A stretch of 43,822 nucleotides of DNA from an uncultured Alphaproteobacteria bacterium (GCA_913031285.1 CAJWEI010000023.1:1-43822); one strand, 5' to 3'; numbered from the stretch's first letter, positions 8,557 to 18,711 are shown. A program made the numbers and translations. Notes: generated by a model from the sequence alone, not told the origin.

Positions 8557-9738
8557 TCAGCGCATCAATAACTCTTTGATAACATAATTTAGCAACATTC
8601 TACCTCGAAGTGTTGTAGTTATTCTGCTTGATGTAAGCTTGACGAGGCCCTCACACGTCAATTTTTGTATTACTTTGGGTTTTGGTGAATGCCCAAAAAA
8701 GCTTTTATAGCGGTCTGTACAAATTCCCTCACTAAGTCGCATACCCATCAAAACAAATTCTTGACCTTGATTATAGAGAGACATTTTTTCCATTAACCTA
8801 TCACCACAACCCTTTGAAACCATTGACAACCATTTATCGGGTTGAAGGTAGCCTTCCGTAGAATAACGATTATTTTTTAGAGTTAATCGTCCATGAGCAC
8901 CTGGCCCAATTCCTGCATAGTCACCGTACTTCCAATAGACAATATTATGTTGGCATTCTGAACCGGAACGTGCATGATTGGAAACTTCATAGGCTGGCAT
9001 TCTATTTTGTTCGCATAGGTCTTGAGTAATTTCAAAAAGGTCAGCGGCCAGATCCTGGTCTGGAAGTCCCTTCAATCTACCAATTGCATAGCGATCACCA
9101 AATGCAGTGCCGTCTTCGATTGTAAGTTGGTATAAAGACAAGTGATCAATATCGCTATTTAGTGCTTGCTGTAATTCAGATCTCCATTCTGAGATTGATT
9201 GGTTTTGGCGCGCATAAATCAAGTCAAAGCTTACTCGATCAAAAATAGTTCTTGCAATTGTGAAGGCATTAAGAGCTTCTTTTGCCGAATGCTGGCGCCC
9301 TAACCTTTTTAAGTCTTGATCATTAAGTGACTGAATACCCATAGAAACTCTATTTACACCAGCATCTCTGAAGCTAATAAATTTCTGTGCTTCGACAGAT
9401 GTTGGATTTGCTTCTAATGTTATTTCACAGTCGTTATTTAAAAGCCAAACAGATCTAATGTGGCTCAATATACCAGATACAAGATCGGGACTCATAAGAC
9501 TTGGTGTTCCGCCCCCAAAAAAAATCGATTTCACTCTCCGATTCTCAGTAAGTCGATAGATGCGTGAAATTTCTTTTCGATAGGCGTCTAACCAGAGTTT
9601 TTCATCAACGTGGCGGGATACATGGCTATTAAAATCACAATAAGGGCATTTTGCCGCGCAAAATGGCCAGTGGATATAAATACCAAAGCCACCGTTCTTC
9701 CAATCTTCATTTTGCAAAGTGTTCAAAAAACTTCTCAA
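8557..9738 (-). CDS. hemW: radical SAM heme chaperone HemW (formerly HemN-like)
   Basis: Member of the coproporphyrinogen-oxidase-like radical SAM family. HemW members bind heme and are thought to deliver it to respiratory enzymes rather than oxidise coproporphyrinogen. CAAKCPYC (Cys27, 31, 34) is the CX3CX2C radical-SAM cluster site, preceded by YIHWPF. FFGGGTPS is the SAM-binding glycine motif and the C-terminal HemN domain is present. True HemN has an extra cysteine (CX3CX2CXC); here the residue pattern is CPYCDF, which favours HemW. Length is 393 residues. The start overlaps the rdgB end by 32 bases. The rph-rdgB-hemW order is conserved in Rhodobacteraceae. Confidence 0.9.
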   Translation of the reverse strand: MRSFLNTLQNEDWKNGGFGIYIHWPFCAAKCPYCDFNSHVSRHVDEKLWLDAYRKEISRIYRLTENRRVKSIFFGGGTPSLMSPDLVSGILSHIRSVWLLNNDCEITLEANPTSVEAQKFISFRDAGVNRVSMGIQSLNDQDLKRLGRQHSAKEALNAFTIARTIFDRVSFDLIYARQNQSISEWRSELQQALNSDIDHLSLYQLTIEDGTAFGDRYAIGRLKGLPDQDLAADLFEITQDLCEQNRMPAYEVSNHARSGSECQHNIVYWKYGDYAGIGPGAHGRLTLKNNRYSTEGYLQPDKWLSMVSKGCGDRLMEKMSLYNQGQEFVLMGMRLSEGICTDRYKSFFGHSPKPKVIQKLTCEGLVKLTSSRITTTLRGRMLLNYVIKELLMR

Positions 9739-10318
9739 ATGCTTTGGCTCGATGACTTATCTTATTCTTCTCCCATCGATCCATTTCACTAAACGTCAAC
9801 TCGTAGCCGACAGGTTGAAAAATGGGGTCATATCCATGTCCTTGGTCACCACGCATTGGCCAAACAATCTCTCCGTTCATATGCCCTTCGAAAACAAAGT
9901 CTTTTCCATTTGGCCAAGCAAGAACTAACGTACAACAAAACCTTCCGGTTCTAGGAAAAGGTGTATTTTTTTCTTCTAAAAGATAATGTGCTTTGGTCAT
10001 TGCGATTTCAAAATTCCGGCCTGAAGGTGTTTCGGCCCAATCTGCAGTATAGACGCCCGGCGCACCATCGAGTGCGTCAATTTCAATCCCGCTATCATCA
10101 GAAAGTGACGGAAGACCGCTTGCCTTGGCTGCGGCATGCGCTTTTAGTCGGGCATTGGCGACAAATGTATTTCCAGTTTCGTCTGGTTCTGGTAAATTAA
10201 GCTCTTTTGCGCTCACAATAGTCACGTTCAGTGGCGCTAGTAGGGCGGAAATTTCTTCCAACTTGCCTTGGTTGTGGGTTGCTGCAAGAATTGTTTTTCC
10301 CTTGATCGACCAAATCAT
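9707..10318 (-). CDS. rdgB: XTP/dITP diphosphatase (non-canonical purine NTP pyrophosphatase)
   Basis: Removes deaminated purine nucleotides (dITP, XTP) from the pool. The 203-residue protein starts [19 protein letters not shown], with the THNxGK nucleotide-binding motif. [12 protein letters not shown] contains the catalytic aspartates, and the late FEKFFEHF tail matches the family. The start overlaps the rph stop by four bases (ATGA), and the 3' end overlaps hemW, so the three genes form a tight operon. Confidence 0.95.
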   Translation of the reverse strand: MIWSIKGKTILAATHNQGKLEEISALLAPLNVTIVSAKELNLPEPDETGNTFVANARLKAHAAAKASGLPSLSDDSGIEIDALDGAPGVYTADWAETPSGRNFEIAMTKAHYLLEEKNTPFPRTGRFCCTLVLAWPNGKDFVFEGHMNGEIVWPMRGDQGHGYDPIFQPVGYELTFSEMDRWEKNKISHRAKAFEKFFEHFAK

Positions 10319-11028
10319 GCCAAAGCCTTAGCCTGTGCTTTTACCAGATCGTCAATACCAATTTCAGCAAGATCAATCAGTTGATCCATTTGAGCTCTAC
10401 TAAATGCACTACCTTCTGCGCTCATTTGAATTTCTATCAAATTTTTGTTTGCCATCATAATAAAGTTACCATCTACGCCTGCTTCGCTATCTTCAGGATA
10501 ATCTAGGTCAAGAACTGGTTGGCCGGCGTAGATGCCGCAACTGACTGCCGCAACTGGCGAAATCAAAGGGTCTGAAATTATTGCGCCACTTTTTAAAAGC
10601 TTATTAACAGCTAATTTTAGTGCAACCCACCCACCTGAGATCGCAGCGCATCTTGTTCCACCATCTGCCTGTATCACATCACAGTCAATGGATATTTGGC
10701 GCTCTCCGAGAGCCACGCGGTCCACGCCAGCACGTAAAGAACGCCCGATTAGACGTTGAATTTCCACCGTTCTTCCGCCTTGTTTACCAGAGGTCGCTTC
10801 TCTACGCATCCGAGATCCAGTCGATCTTGGAAGCATTCCATATTCGGCAGTTACCCACCCAAGTCCTGATCCTTTTATAAATGTTGGTACTCGTTCTTCT
10901 AGAGTGGCTGTACAAATTATATGGGTATCCCCAACCTTTATGAGGCAAGAGCCCTCAGCGTGTTTTGCAATATTAGTTTCTATAGAAACTGGACGAATTT
11001 CATCAAGTTTTCTTCCAGACGGTCGCAT
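10315..11028 (-). CDS. rph: ribonuclease PH
   Basis: Phosphorolytic 3' exonuclease that trims tRNA 3' ends. At 237 residues it matches the usual 238. It starts [31 protein letters not shown] and the [16 protein letters not shown] segment carry the conserved phosphate-binding arginines, and [12 protein letters not shown] is the family signature. It is the promoter-proximal gene of rph-rdgB-hemW, divergent from hrcA across 114 bases, an arrangement common in Rhodobacteraceae. Confidence 0.97.
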   Translation of the reverse strand: MRPSGRKLDEIRPVSIETNIAKHAEGSCLIKVGDTHIICTATLEERVPTFIKGSGLGWVTAEYGMLPRSTGSRMRREATSGKQGGRTVEIQRLIGRSLRAGVDRVALGERQISIDCDVIQADGGTRCAAISGGWVALKLAVNKLLKSGAIISDPLISPVAAVSCGIYAGQPVLDLDYPEDSEAGVDGNFIMMANKNLIEIQMSAEGSAFSRAQMDQLIDLAEIGIDDLVKAQAKALA

Positions 11029-11090
11029 GAATTCTCCTCTTAATGTTGCTCAGAGACATACATCCCCTGCTACGCAATAAGCAAGCCTGA

Positions 11091-11118
11091 TTGACCTTTT
11101 CTTTTTATAACCTTTAAT
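11091..11118 (+). promoter_or_regulatory. putative sigma70-type promoter of hrcA-grpE
   Basis: TTGACC (11091-11096) and TTTAAT (11113-11118) with a 16-base spacer, about 25 bases before the hrcA ATG. No CIRCE operator (TTAGCACTC inverted repeat) was found in this intergenic region, so autoregulation by HrcA at its own promoter is not supported here. Confidence 0.38.
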
Positions 11119-11142
11119 GAGTATGCTTATAAAGATTGTGCT

Positions 11143-12207
11143 ATGACAGATAATTCAAAAATCTTAGATGATATGAATGGCCGCACCCGAGAGGTTTTTC
11201 GCCGCATTGTTGAGAGCTATCTTGAAAATGGAGAGCCTATGGGCTCGCGGACCCTATCTAGATCTTTAAGTGAGCAAATTAGCTCTGCGACTATACGTAA
11301 CGTTATGCAAGATCTTGAGTTTCTTGGGCTGCTGGATAGCCCACATGTTAGTGCTGGCCGAATTCCGTCCGAGCTTGGCCTTCGAATGTTTGTCGATGGC
11401 TTGCTTGAAGTGAACACTTTGGATCACAGCGACCGTGAAAAGCTTAATCAAAGTGTGCGCAAAGGTGAAGGAGATGTGACTGAGACACTCGATCGTATCG
11501 GTTCTGCACTATCAGGCCTTACCCAAAGCGCTTCTTTGGTATTAACGCCAAAGCAAGAAGAGCCCATCAAACATATTGATTTTGTTTCATTGGCACCTGA
11601 TCGTGTTTTAGTTGTTTTAGTTTTTGCCAACGGAGAAGTTGAAAATAGATTGTTTACTCCTCCCCTCGGTCAAACCCCAAGTGCGCTTCGAGAGGCTGCC
11701 AACTTTTTAAATTCTGTCATCGCAGGCCGCACACTTTCCGAAGTTTACACGGTTGTGAGCCAAGAAATAGTTAAGCGGCGTCAAGAAATAGATCAACTCG
11801 CCAAAGATATGGTTGAAAAGGGGATAGCCGTTTGGCAGGGTCGGGGGGAAACAAATGAACGACTTATCGTTCGGGGTCGATCGAATCTTTTGGAATCTGA
11901 TACAGAGGAACAAGATATTGAGAGGGTGAAATCGCTGTTTGATGACCTCGAGCGCAAGCAAGACATTGCGGATTTTCTTGACTTAACTGAAAAAGGAGAT
12001 GGTGTACGTATTTTTATTGGGTCTGAGAACAAACTTTTTTCACTTTCGGGTTCCTCTTTGGTGGTTTCTTCTTATATGAACGCTGACCATAAGGTTATTG
12101 GTGCAATTGGTGTAATTGGGCCTAAGAGATTGAATTACGGCAGGATCGTACCTATCGTAGACTATACAGCGCAGTTGGTTGGAAAAATAATTTCTGACCG
12201 AAATTAG
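11143..12207 (+). CDS. hrcA: heat-inducible transcription repressor HrcA
   Basis: Repressor of groESL/dnaK-type heat-shock operons, folded with the help of GroEL. The N-terminal winged helix is visible (LNDMNGRTREVFRRIVESY-type start, then SSATIRNVMQDLEFLGLLDSP), followed by PHVSAGRIPSELGLRMFVD, a family hallmark. The C-terminal GAF-like domain ends NYGRIVPIVDYTAQLVGKII. Length is 354 residues. grpE follows after nine bases. Known Rhodobacteraceae context is rph | hrcA-grpE, as here. Its targets must be elsewhere, as no CIRCE is seen nearby. Confidence 0.95.
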   Translation: MTDNSKILDDMNGRTREVFRRIVESYLENGEPMGSRTLSRSLSEQISSATIRNVMQDLEFLGLLDSPHVSAGRIPSELGLRMFVDGLLEVNTLDHSDREKLNQSVRKGEGDVTETLDRIGSALSGLTQSASLVLTPKQEEPIKHIDFVSLAPDRVLVVLVFANGEVENRLFTPPLGQTPSALREAANFLNSVIAGRTLSEVYTVVSQEIVKRRQEIDQLAKDMVEKGIAVWQGRGETNERLIVRGRSNLLESDTEEQDIERVKSLFDDLERKQDIADFLDLTEKGDGVRIFIGSENKLFSLSGSSLVVSSYMNADHKVIGAIGVIGPKRLNYGRIVPIVDYTAQLVGKIISDRN

Positions 12208-12216
12208 AGGTGAAAT

Positions 12217-12789
12217 ATGTCGGAACCAAAAAAAGAAGAATTTTTGGATAATATAGAAGACCTGGAAGCATACAGCGATCAGGAAGAGTTGATCGATATC
12301 GAAGAGACAGCTGCTGAATTTGATGAAATCGATGAGATAAGGGCAGAACGGGACGACTTTCGCAATAAATTTATGCGAGCACTTGCGGACGCAGAGAATT
12401 CTCGTAAAAGAGCCGACAAGGATCGTAAAGAAGCCGAAGAATATGGAGGAGCCAAGCTGTCAAGAGATTTATTACCGATATATGATAATTTAGAACGCGC
12501 TATCGAGGCAGCTGGTGAAGCAAATGGGTCTGAATCAAAAGCGATCGTTGAGGGCATTGAACTGACAATGCGGGAACTTTTGAATGTATTCCGCAAGCAC
12601 GGTATTGAGCCAATTGCCCCTAAAATTGGTGACAAATTTGATCCCAAAGTTCATCAAGCTATGTTTGAAGCGCCACTTCCCGATACAAATTCTGGCGACA
12701 TTATCCAAGTTTCGGCGCAAGGCTTTATGTTGTACGATAGACTGCTTAGGCCTGCAAAAGTCGGAGTTTCTTCGAGTCCACCAAGCTGA
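12217..12789 (+). CDS. grpE: co-chaperone GrpE (DnaK nucleotide exchange factor)
   Basis: Releases ADP from DnaK. The 190-residue protein has an acidic N-terminal tail, a long coiled coil (about residues 40-95, with FRNKFMRALADAENSRKR), and the C-terminal beta domain with KHGIEPIAPKIGDKFDPKVHQAMFE. The RBS is AGAGG just before ATG 12217. It is cotranscribed with hrcA; dnaK is not in this window. The 3' end converges on mutS with a 6-base gap. Confidence 0.95.
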   Translation: MSEPKKEEFLDNIEDLEAYSDQEELIDIEETAAEFDEIDEIRAERDDFRNKFMRALADAENSRKRADKDRKEAEEYGGAKLSRDLLPIYDNLERAIEAAGEANGSESKAIVEGIELTMRELLNVFRKHGIEPIAPKIGDKFDPKVHQAMFEAPLPDTNSGDIIQVSAQGFMLYDRLLRPAKVGVSSSPPS

Positions 12790-12795
12790 TAAAAG

Positions 12796-15426
12796 TTAAG
12801 CTATACTGTCTTTTTGTGATAGCTTTTTTAAATCATAAATAATTTGTAAGGCTTCTTTCGGAGAAAGATCATCTGGATATATTTTGTCAAGAGCTTTTTC
12901 TAGATCGCCTTGCATGCTGTGTTTTGGCGCCGTTTCCGATGATACGGATGAAAAAAGTGGTAGATCATCAATCATCGCTTTTTGACGCGACACACCTTCC
13001 TTATCACCTTTTTCTAAAGCACTTAAGATATTGCGTGCACGGTCAACGACTATGGAGGGCAATCCAGCAAGCTGAGCAACCTGCACTCCATATGAGCGAT
13101 CCGCCGCACCTTTTTTTACTTCATGCAAGAAGACAACATTACCCTCCCACTCTTTGACAACTACAGTCGCGTTCTCAACGCGATCAAGTTTAGACGATAA
13201 ATTTGTAAGTTCATGATAATGCGTAGCAAATAGGGTACGCGTTCTATTAACACTATGGAGGTGCTCTAGGGTCGCCCAAGCAATTGATAACCCGTCATAG
13301 GTTGCCGTTCCACGTCCAATTTCATCCAATATCACCAAAGCCTGATTGCCTGATTGGTTTAAAATTGCAGCCGTCTCTATCATTTCCACCATAAATGTAG
13401 ATCTGCCCCTAGCCAGGTCATCTGAAGCCCCAACCCGACTGAACAATTGCGTCACAAGCCCAATATGTGCGCTTACCGCGGGAACAAAAGATCCCACCTG
13501 TGATAGGAGCGCGATCAGTGCATTCTGTCGCAAGAATGTAGATTTTCCAGCCATGTTGGGTCCAGTCAAAAGCCAGATACCGCCATCATCTAAATCACAA
13601 TTGTTGGGGATAAATGTTCCGCCAACCCTTTTAACCGCTGCTTCAACGACAGGATGCCTTCCGCCAATGATCGAAAAATGTCTACTGTCATCTACAATGG
13701 GTCTAACCCAATTTTCCTGTATGGCAAGTTCAGCTAAAGACGTTGACAAATCAAATTCTGCCAACCCTTTTGAGGCAGCTAGGATATCTTCAGCAACACA
13801 TAGGACTTCATCACAAATAAGTAAGAAAATCCGTTTTTCAATCTCAATAGCGCGGTTGCCTGCGTTAAGTATTTTGGTTTCTATCTCTGAAAGCTTGACG
13901 GTAGTGAATCTAACTTGATTTGCTGTGGTTTGGCGATGGATGAACGCCTCGTTTAGTGGAGGTGTCATCATCTTTTCTGCATGCGTGGATGGGGTTTCTA
14001 TAAAATAGCCAAGAACATTGTTATGCTTTATTTTAAGCGACTGAATTTTAGCCCTTTCACTATACTCTTTCTGCATTTTTGCAATAATACTGCGCCCTTC
14101 ATCACGCAACAGTCGCGCTTCATCTAAATCCTGGTCAAAACCGTGTTCTACAAACCCACCATCACGTACCAGAATTGGAGGCCCCTTAATAATCGCGTTT
14201 GACAGAAGCTCAATAAGGTTTTCATGTCCTAAAAGTGCGCGACGCCCTGCATCCAGAACAGGGCACAAGTCTGATGCTTCCAACTGAGAAGCTATCTCAA
14301 CTCCTTGGACAAGCCCGTTACGGATATTTGCCAAATCTCTTGGACCTGCACGGTCAAGAGAGATTCGTGACACAGCGCGCTCTAAATCAGGAACTCTCCG
14401 TAGTGCCTCTCTAAGGGCATCTCTTGAAGTTCGATTTACGATCATTTGTTCAATTGCGTCAAGACGCTTGCAAATCCTATTAGTGTCCAGTGATGGAGAT
14501 GAAATGCGTTGCTCCAAAAGTCGTGCGCCTGCAGCCGTTACCGTTTTATCTATCGTAGATAAAAGCGTTCCTTTCCTTCCACCACTCAAGGCCTGTGTTA
14601 TTTCAAGATTTCGACGCGTTGCGGCGTCAATTTGCATAATCTGTAAGGTTGATTGTTGAATTGGTGGTTGCAGAAAAGGAAGCTTTCCTTTCTGGGTGAT
14701 ATCTAAATAATCAACAATAGCCCCGAGAGCTGCTATTTCCACGCGCTCAAAATTAGCAAAACCCTCAAGTGTTTGTACCTGATAGTGATCTTTTAAACGC
14801 TTTTCGCCAGAGGTGCTATCAAAGGTAGTTGGACCCAGGGGTGTCAGAGAGCACTCTGTATCATGTATTATTTCTGAAATTTCTTCCATCTGACTTTCAG
14901 GAATAATAAGTTCACTTGGTCTGAGCCGTGCAATTTCTGGGCCAAGGCTAACTAGTGATATTTTTTCAACCCAAAGACCGCCAGTAGAAATATCTACCCA
15001 GGCAAATGCATAATCGTCGCGTAATTTGGCAAGCGCCGCTAGAAAATTATGCTCGCGAGCTTCAAGCAAAGTGTCTTCGGTCAACGTTCCGGGCGTAACA
15101 AGCCTAACAACGTCACGCCTTACGACAGACTTACTACCTCTTTTTTTCGCTTCGGCAGGGGTCTCCATCTGTTCACAGACTGCAACTCGAAACCCTTTCC
15201 GGATTAAAGTTAGCAGATAACTTTCTGCGGCATGATGGGGAACGCCGCACATCGGTATATCACCGCCGTCATGCTTTCCCCGTTTTGTTAAAGCTATATC
15301 TAATGCTGCAGACGCTGCTACAGCATCGTCAAAGAATAGCTCGTAAAAGTCGCCCATTCGATAGAATAAAAGAGCACTCGGATACTGGGTCTTAATTTCA
15401 AGAAATTGGGCCATCATTGGGGTCAC
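12796..15426 (-). CDS. mutS: DNA mismatch repair protein MutS
   Basis: Recognises mismatches and small loops. The 876-residue protein has the N-terminal mismatch-binding domain (PSALLFYRMGDFYELFFDDA, containing the F-Y-E wedge motif as FYELF), connector, lever and clamp domains, then the ATPase with Walker A TGPNMAGKST (about residue 620), Walker B ALVILDEIGRGTATYDG, and ATHYHELT. Length is typical. It is divergent from maeB across about 116-128 bases; mutS beside maeB is the usual Rhodobacteraceae arrangement. Confidence 0.97.
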   Translation of the reverse strand: MTPMMAQFLEIKTQYPSALLFYRMGDFYELFFDDAVAASAALDIALTKRGKHDGGDIPMCGVPHHAAESYLLTLIRKGFRVAVCEQMETPAEAKKRGSKSVVRRDVVRLVTPGTLTEDTLLEAREHNFLAALAKLRDDYAFAWVDISTGGLWVEKISLVSLGPEIARLRPSELIIPESQMEEISEIIHDTECSLTPLGPTTFDSTSGEKRLKDHYQVQTLEGFANFERVEIAALGAIVDYLDITQKGKLPFLQPPIQQSTLQIMQIDAATRRNLEITQALSGGRKGTLLSTIDKTVTAAGARLLEQRISSPSLDTNRICKRLDAIEQMIVNRTSRDALREALRRVPDLERAVSRISLDRAGPRDLANIRNGLVQGVEIASQLEASDLCPVLDAGRRALLGHENLIELLSNAIIKGPPILVRDGGFVEHGFDQDLDEARLLRDEGRSIIAKMQKEYSERAKIQSLKIKHNNVLGYFIETPSTHAEKMMTPPLNEAFIHRQTTANQVRFTTVKLSEIETKILNAGNRAIEIEKRIFLLICDEVLCVAEDILAASKGLAEFDLSTSLAELAIQENWVRPIVDDSRHFSIIGGRHPVVEAAVKRVGGTFIPNNCDLDDGGIWLLTGPNMAGKSTFLRQNALIALLSQVGSFVPAVSAHIGLVTQLFSRVGASDDLARGRSTFMVEMIETAAILNQSGNQALVILDEIGRGTATYDGLSIAWATLEHLHSVNRTRTLFATHYHELTNLSSKLDRVENATVVVKEWEGNVVFLHEVKKGAADRSYGVQVAQLAGLPSIVVDRARNILSALEKGDKEGVSRQKAMIDDLPLFSSVSSETAPKHSMQGDLEKALDKIYPDDLSPKEALQIIYDLKKLSQKDSIA
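12798..12829 (+). terminator. possible terminator of hrcA-grpE
   Basis: AAGCTAT (12798-12804) can pair with ATAGCTT (12819-12825) over a 14-base loop, followed by a short T run. It sits just after the grpE stop and inside the last codons of convergent mutS. The loop is long and the stem AT-rich, so strength is uncertain. Confidence 0.38.
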
Positions 15427-15554
15427 GGCATTTTCCTTTTCTTTGAATACGACTTAACCGAGCAACTAGAAAGACGAAAGTCGAAAAATGATAAGGTTGC
15501 TGGACCAAATTTAGCAGGCTAACAATTGAATAAAACAAATATATGGAACTTAAG

Positions 15555-17810
15555 ATGGCCAAAACAAAAATTACCCGTGAAGAAGCCTTAGCATTTCACT
15601 TGGAGCCAAATCCGGGAAAGTGGGAGGTTTCTGCAACAGTTCCAATGACGACTCAGCGCGATTTATCATTGGCTTACTCACCAGGTGTTGCTGTTCCTTG
15701 TGAAGAGATCGCCAAGAACCCTGAGTTCGCTTACGATTTTACCAATAAAGGAAATCTTGTAGCCGTTATATCGAACGGGTCAGCGGTTTTGGGATTGGGA
15801 AATCTCGGCGCTTTGGAGAGCAAACCTGTAATGGAGGGTAAAGCAGTGCTCTTTAAACGTTTTGCTGATGTCAATAGTGTTGACATAGAGTTGGATACAG
15901 AGGACCCAGATGACTTTTGCAAAGCGGTTAAACTCATGGAGCCAACCTTTGGTGGAATTAACCTTGAAGATATAAAGGCCCCAGAATGCTTTATCATTGA
16001 GCAGCGCCTTAAAGAGGAAATGGGTATCCCAGTTTTCCATGATGACCAGCATGGAACTGCTGTCATCTGTGCAGCTGGTTTAATAAATGCCTTACATCTG
16101 AGTGGGAAAAGCATCAAAGATGTCAGGATTGTCCTAAACGGAGCAGGGGCTGCGGGCATTGCTTGCGTAGAGCTTTTAAAAACTATGGGGGCGAATTCTC
16201 AGAACTGCATTGTCTGTGATACAAAAGGTGTCATTTATCAGGGTCGTATGGATGGGATGAACCAATGGAAATCGGCCCATGCCGTAAAAACTGAGCTTAG
16301 AACTTTGGAGCAAGCAATGGAGGGCGCTGATGTTTTTATTGGCGTTTCGGTTAAAGGTGCTGTGACGGCGCAAATGGTGCACTCAATGGCAGATGACCCA
16401 GTTATCTTTGCAATGGCTAATCCTGATCCTGAAATTACTCCAGAGGATGCTAGAGAGGCCAGAAAGGATGTTATTGTAGCGACCGGCCGAAGTGACTACC
16501 CAAATCAGGTAAATAATGTTCTGGGCTTTCCTTACCTATTTCGCGGTGCACTTGATATTAATGCGCGGGCGATCAATGACGAGATGAAGATTGCCTGTGC
16601 TCAGGCCTTAGCGGCTCTTGCACGGGAAGACGTTCCAGATGAAGTTGCAATGGCGTATGGAAAAGAGCTTACTTTTGGGCGGGATTACATAATCCCCACA
16701 CCTTTTGATCCAAGATTGATTTACCGCATTCCTCCGGCAGTCGCCAAAGCGGGTATGCTTACTGATGTTGCCCGCCGCCCTATTATTGATATGGAAGCCT
16801 ACGAGCTTTCATTGAAAACCCGCATGGATCCTACGGCAAGCATTCTTCGTGGAATTACGGAACGCGCCCGCGTAGCTCAGGCGGAAATGATTTTTGCGGA
16901 AGGAGATGATCCGCGCGTTCTACGCGCTGCTGTCATGTACCAAAGGTCAGGATTTGGGAAATCCCTCGTGGTTGGACGTGAGATGGATGTTCGAGAAAAG
17001 TTAGAAGCTGCAGGTTTAGCCGATGCCGTAAGAGAACTTCAAATCGTCAATGCGGCCAATACGCAGAATTTGCAGGATTATAAAGATTTACTTTATAACA
17101 GGCTCAAACGAAAAGGTTTTGATCGGGCAGATGTTCACCGACTTGCAGCGAGAGATAGGCATGTTTTTTCGGCTCTGATGCTTGCACACGGACATGGTGA
17201 TGGACTTATAACTGGTGCAACCCGTAAATCAGCTCATGTCTTGGGTCTTATAAACCATGTTTTTGATGCAGATGCCGAACATGGAGCAGCCGGTGTTACG
17301 GCTCTTTTGCATAAAGGGCGAATTGTTCTTATTGCTGATACGCTTGTGCATGAATGGCCCGATGCCGAAGATTTGGCGACAATAGCAGAGCGTGCTGCCA
17401 GTGTTGCTAGACAATTAGGCCTTGTACCTCGTGTGGCCTTTGTGAGTTTTTCGACATTTGGTCACCCCGTTTCTGAGCGAGCCGAGAAAATGCAATTCGC
17501 CCCTCGGGTTCTGGATAAGCGCCAAGTAGATTTTGAATATGAGGGGGAAATGGCAGTTGATGTTGCATTAAATCCGCAAGCTATGGAAGCCTATCCTTTT
17601 ACGCGCCTCACGGGCCCTGCAAATATTCTTGTGGTTCCAGCGCGTCACTCGTCAAGTATATCGGTTAAGCTGATGCAGGAAATGGCTGGAGCAACAGTGA
17701 TTGGTCCCATCCTTTCTGGTGTGGACAAACCAATCCAAATTTGTTCAACCGTTGCGACGGCAACAGATATTCTCAATATGGCTGTTTTAGCAGCCAGTAA
17801 AGTTGGTTAA
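15555..17810 (+). CDS. maeB: NADP-type malic enzyme with C-terminal phosphotransacetylase-like domain
   Basis: Oxidative decarboxylation of malate to pyruvate with NAD(P)H formation. Residues about 1-420 form the malic enzyme part: AYSPGVAVPCEEI, GLGNLGALESKPVMEGKA, PVFHDDQHGTAVI (metal ligands) and the NAD(P)-binding VLNGAGAAGIAC. Residues about 425-750 form a phosphate-acetyltransferase-like domain (MIFAEGDDPRVLRAA, GLITGATRKSAHVLG, VLVVPARHSSSISVKL-type tail). This two-domain form is standard in proteobacteria, where the second domain is regulatory rather than a proven transacetylase. ATG 15555 gives MAKTKITREEALAFH; ATG 15543 is an alternative adding four residues. Confidence 0.94.
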   Translation: MAKTKITREEALAFHLEPNPGKWEVSATVPMTTQRDLSLAYSPGVAVPCEEIAKNPEFAYDFTNKGNLVAVISNGSAVLGLGNLGALESKPVMEGKAVLFKRFADVNSVDIELDTEDPDDFCKAVKLMEPTFGGINLEDIKAPECFIIEQRLKEEMGIPVFHDDQHGTAVICAAGLINALHLSGKSIKDVRIVLNGAGAAGIACVELLKTMGANSQNCIVCDTKGVIYQGRMDGMNQWKSAHAVKTELRTLEQAMEGADVFIGVSVKGAVTAQMVHSMADDPVIFAMANPDPEITPEDAREARKDVIVATGRSDYPNQVNNVLGFPYLFRGALDINARAINDEMKIACAQALAALAREDVPDEVAMAYGKELTFGRDYIIPTPFDPRLIYRIPPAVAKAGMLTDVARRPIIDMEAYELSLKTRMDPTASILRGITERARVAQAEMIFAEGDDPRVLRAAVMYQRSGFGKSLVVGREMDVREKLEAAGLADAVRELQIVNAANTQNLQDYKDLLYNRLKRKGFDRADVHRLAARDRHVFSALMLAHGHGDGLITGATRKSAHVLGLINHVFDADAEHGAAGVTALLHKGRIVLIADTLVHEWPDAEDLATIAERAASVARQLGLVPRVAFVSFSTFGHPVSERAEKMQFAPRVLDKRQVDFEYEGEMAVDVALNPQAMEAYPFTRLTGPANILVVPARHSSSISVKLMQEMAGATVIGPILSGVDKPIQICSTVATATDILNMAVLAASKVG

Positions 17811-17829
17811 ATTTAGGAACATTTAGAGT

Positions 17830-18711
17830 ATGACCATTTATAATCTTGGATCTATAAATTATGATTACTTTTATCATTTGCCGAATTTACTGCGGGCTGG
17901 GGAAACGTTGGCCGCCCATGAGTATAGGCGCGGAATGGGTGGAAAGGGTGCAAACATGTCTGTTGCAGCGTCGCGTGGCGCGGCCCGTGTAATGCACATT
18001 GGATTGGTTGGGAAAGACGGTTTATGGGCCAAAAACAAGTTGTTAGAATACGGAGTTGATACTCGTCATATTGCCAGTGGATCTACAACAGGTCATGCTG
18101 TTATTATGATTGATCCATTTGGAGAAAATTCTATCGTTATACATCCAGGCGCGAACCGGGAAATCACAAAAGACCAGATCGGGTCAGCGTTGCGTGAGGC
18201 ATCCGCTGGCGACATCTTGTTAATGCAAAACGAGACAAACCAGCAGGCTTATACCGCAAAATTGGCTAAAGAGCTTGGACTAAAGGTAATTTATGCTGCC
18301 GCACCTTTTGAAGCTAAGTCCGTTGCAGATATATTGCCGTACATAGACATATTGGTTTTAAACGAAATTGAGGCAGAACAGCTCGAATCCTCGAGTGGAC
18401 AAAACCTTCAAAGTCTTAGGCTAGAGCATATTTTTGTTACTCTTGGATCTCGTGGATGTAAGCACTTTGACAAATTAAAAGATAAAACGGCGCATTTTGA
18501 CGCCATTCCTGTCGAGGCTGTAGATACTACAGGGGCTGGTGATACGTTCACGGGCTACCTTGTTGCCGGACTGGACCGCGGTTTAAGTGTTGAGCAATCA
18601 GTATTGCTTGCGACGCGTGCCTCGGCAATTATGGTTCAGCGACATGGAACCTCTGATGTTATTCCTGATTTAAAAGACATAGAGGATGAGTTTGGTCCGC
18701 AGCCGACCTAG
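17830..18711 (+). CDS. PfkB-family sugar kinase, ribokinase-like
   Basis: A 293-residue ATP-dependent carbohydrate kinase. Visible are the N-terminal NLGSINYDYFYHLP strand, GMGGKGANMSVAASRG (PfkB signature 1 region with substrate-binding GGKGAN), the AxG-type middle, and the C-terminal signature DTTGAGDTFTGYL with the catalytic aspartate near residue 236. The GGKGAN..A pattern resembles ribokinase more than fructokinase or adenosine kinase. No sugar transporter or regulator lies nearby, so the substrate is not determined. It follows maeB by 19 bases and may be cotranscribed with it. Confidence 0.82.
   Translation: MTIYNLGSINYDYFYHLPNLLRAGETLAAHEYRRGMGGKGANMSVAASRGAARVMHIGLVGKDGLWAKNKLLEYGVDTRHIASGSTTGHAVIMIDPFGENSIVIHPGANREITKDQIGSALREASAGDILLMQNETNQQAYTAKLAKELGLKVIYAAAPFEAKSVADILPYIDILVLNEIEAEQLESSSGQNLQSLRLEHIFVTLGSRGCKHFDKLKDKTAHFDAIPVEAVDTTGAGDTFTGYLVAGLDRGLSVEQSVLLATRASAIMVQRHGTSDVIPDLKDIEDEFGPQPT

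Noticed and set aside
13346-13918. 190-codon ORF antisense to mutS
   Set aside because: Composition reflects the reverse complement of the conserved MutS ATPase; no domain recognised.
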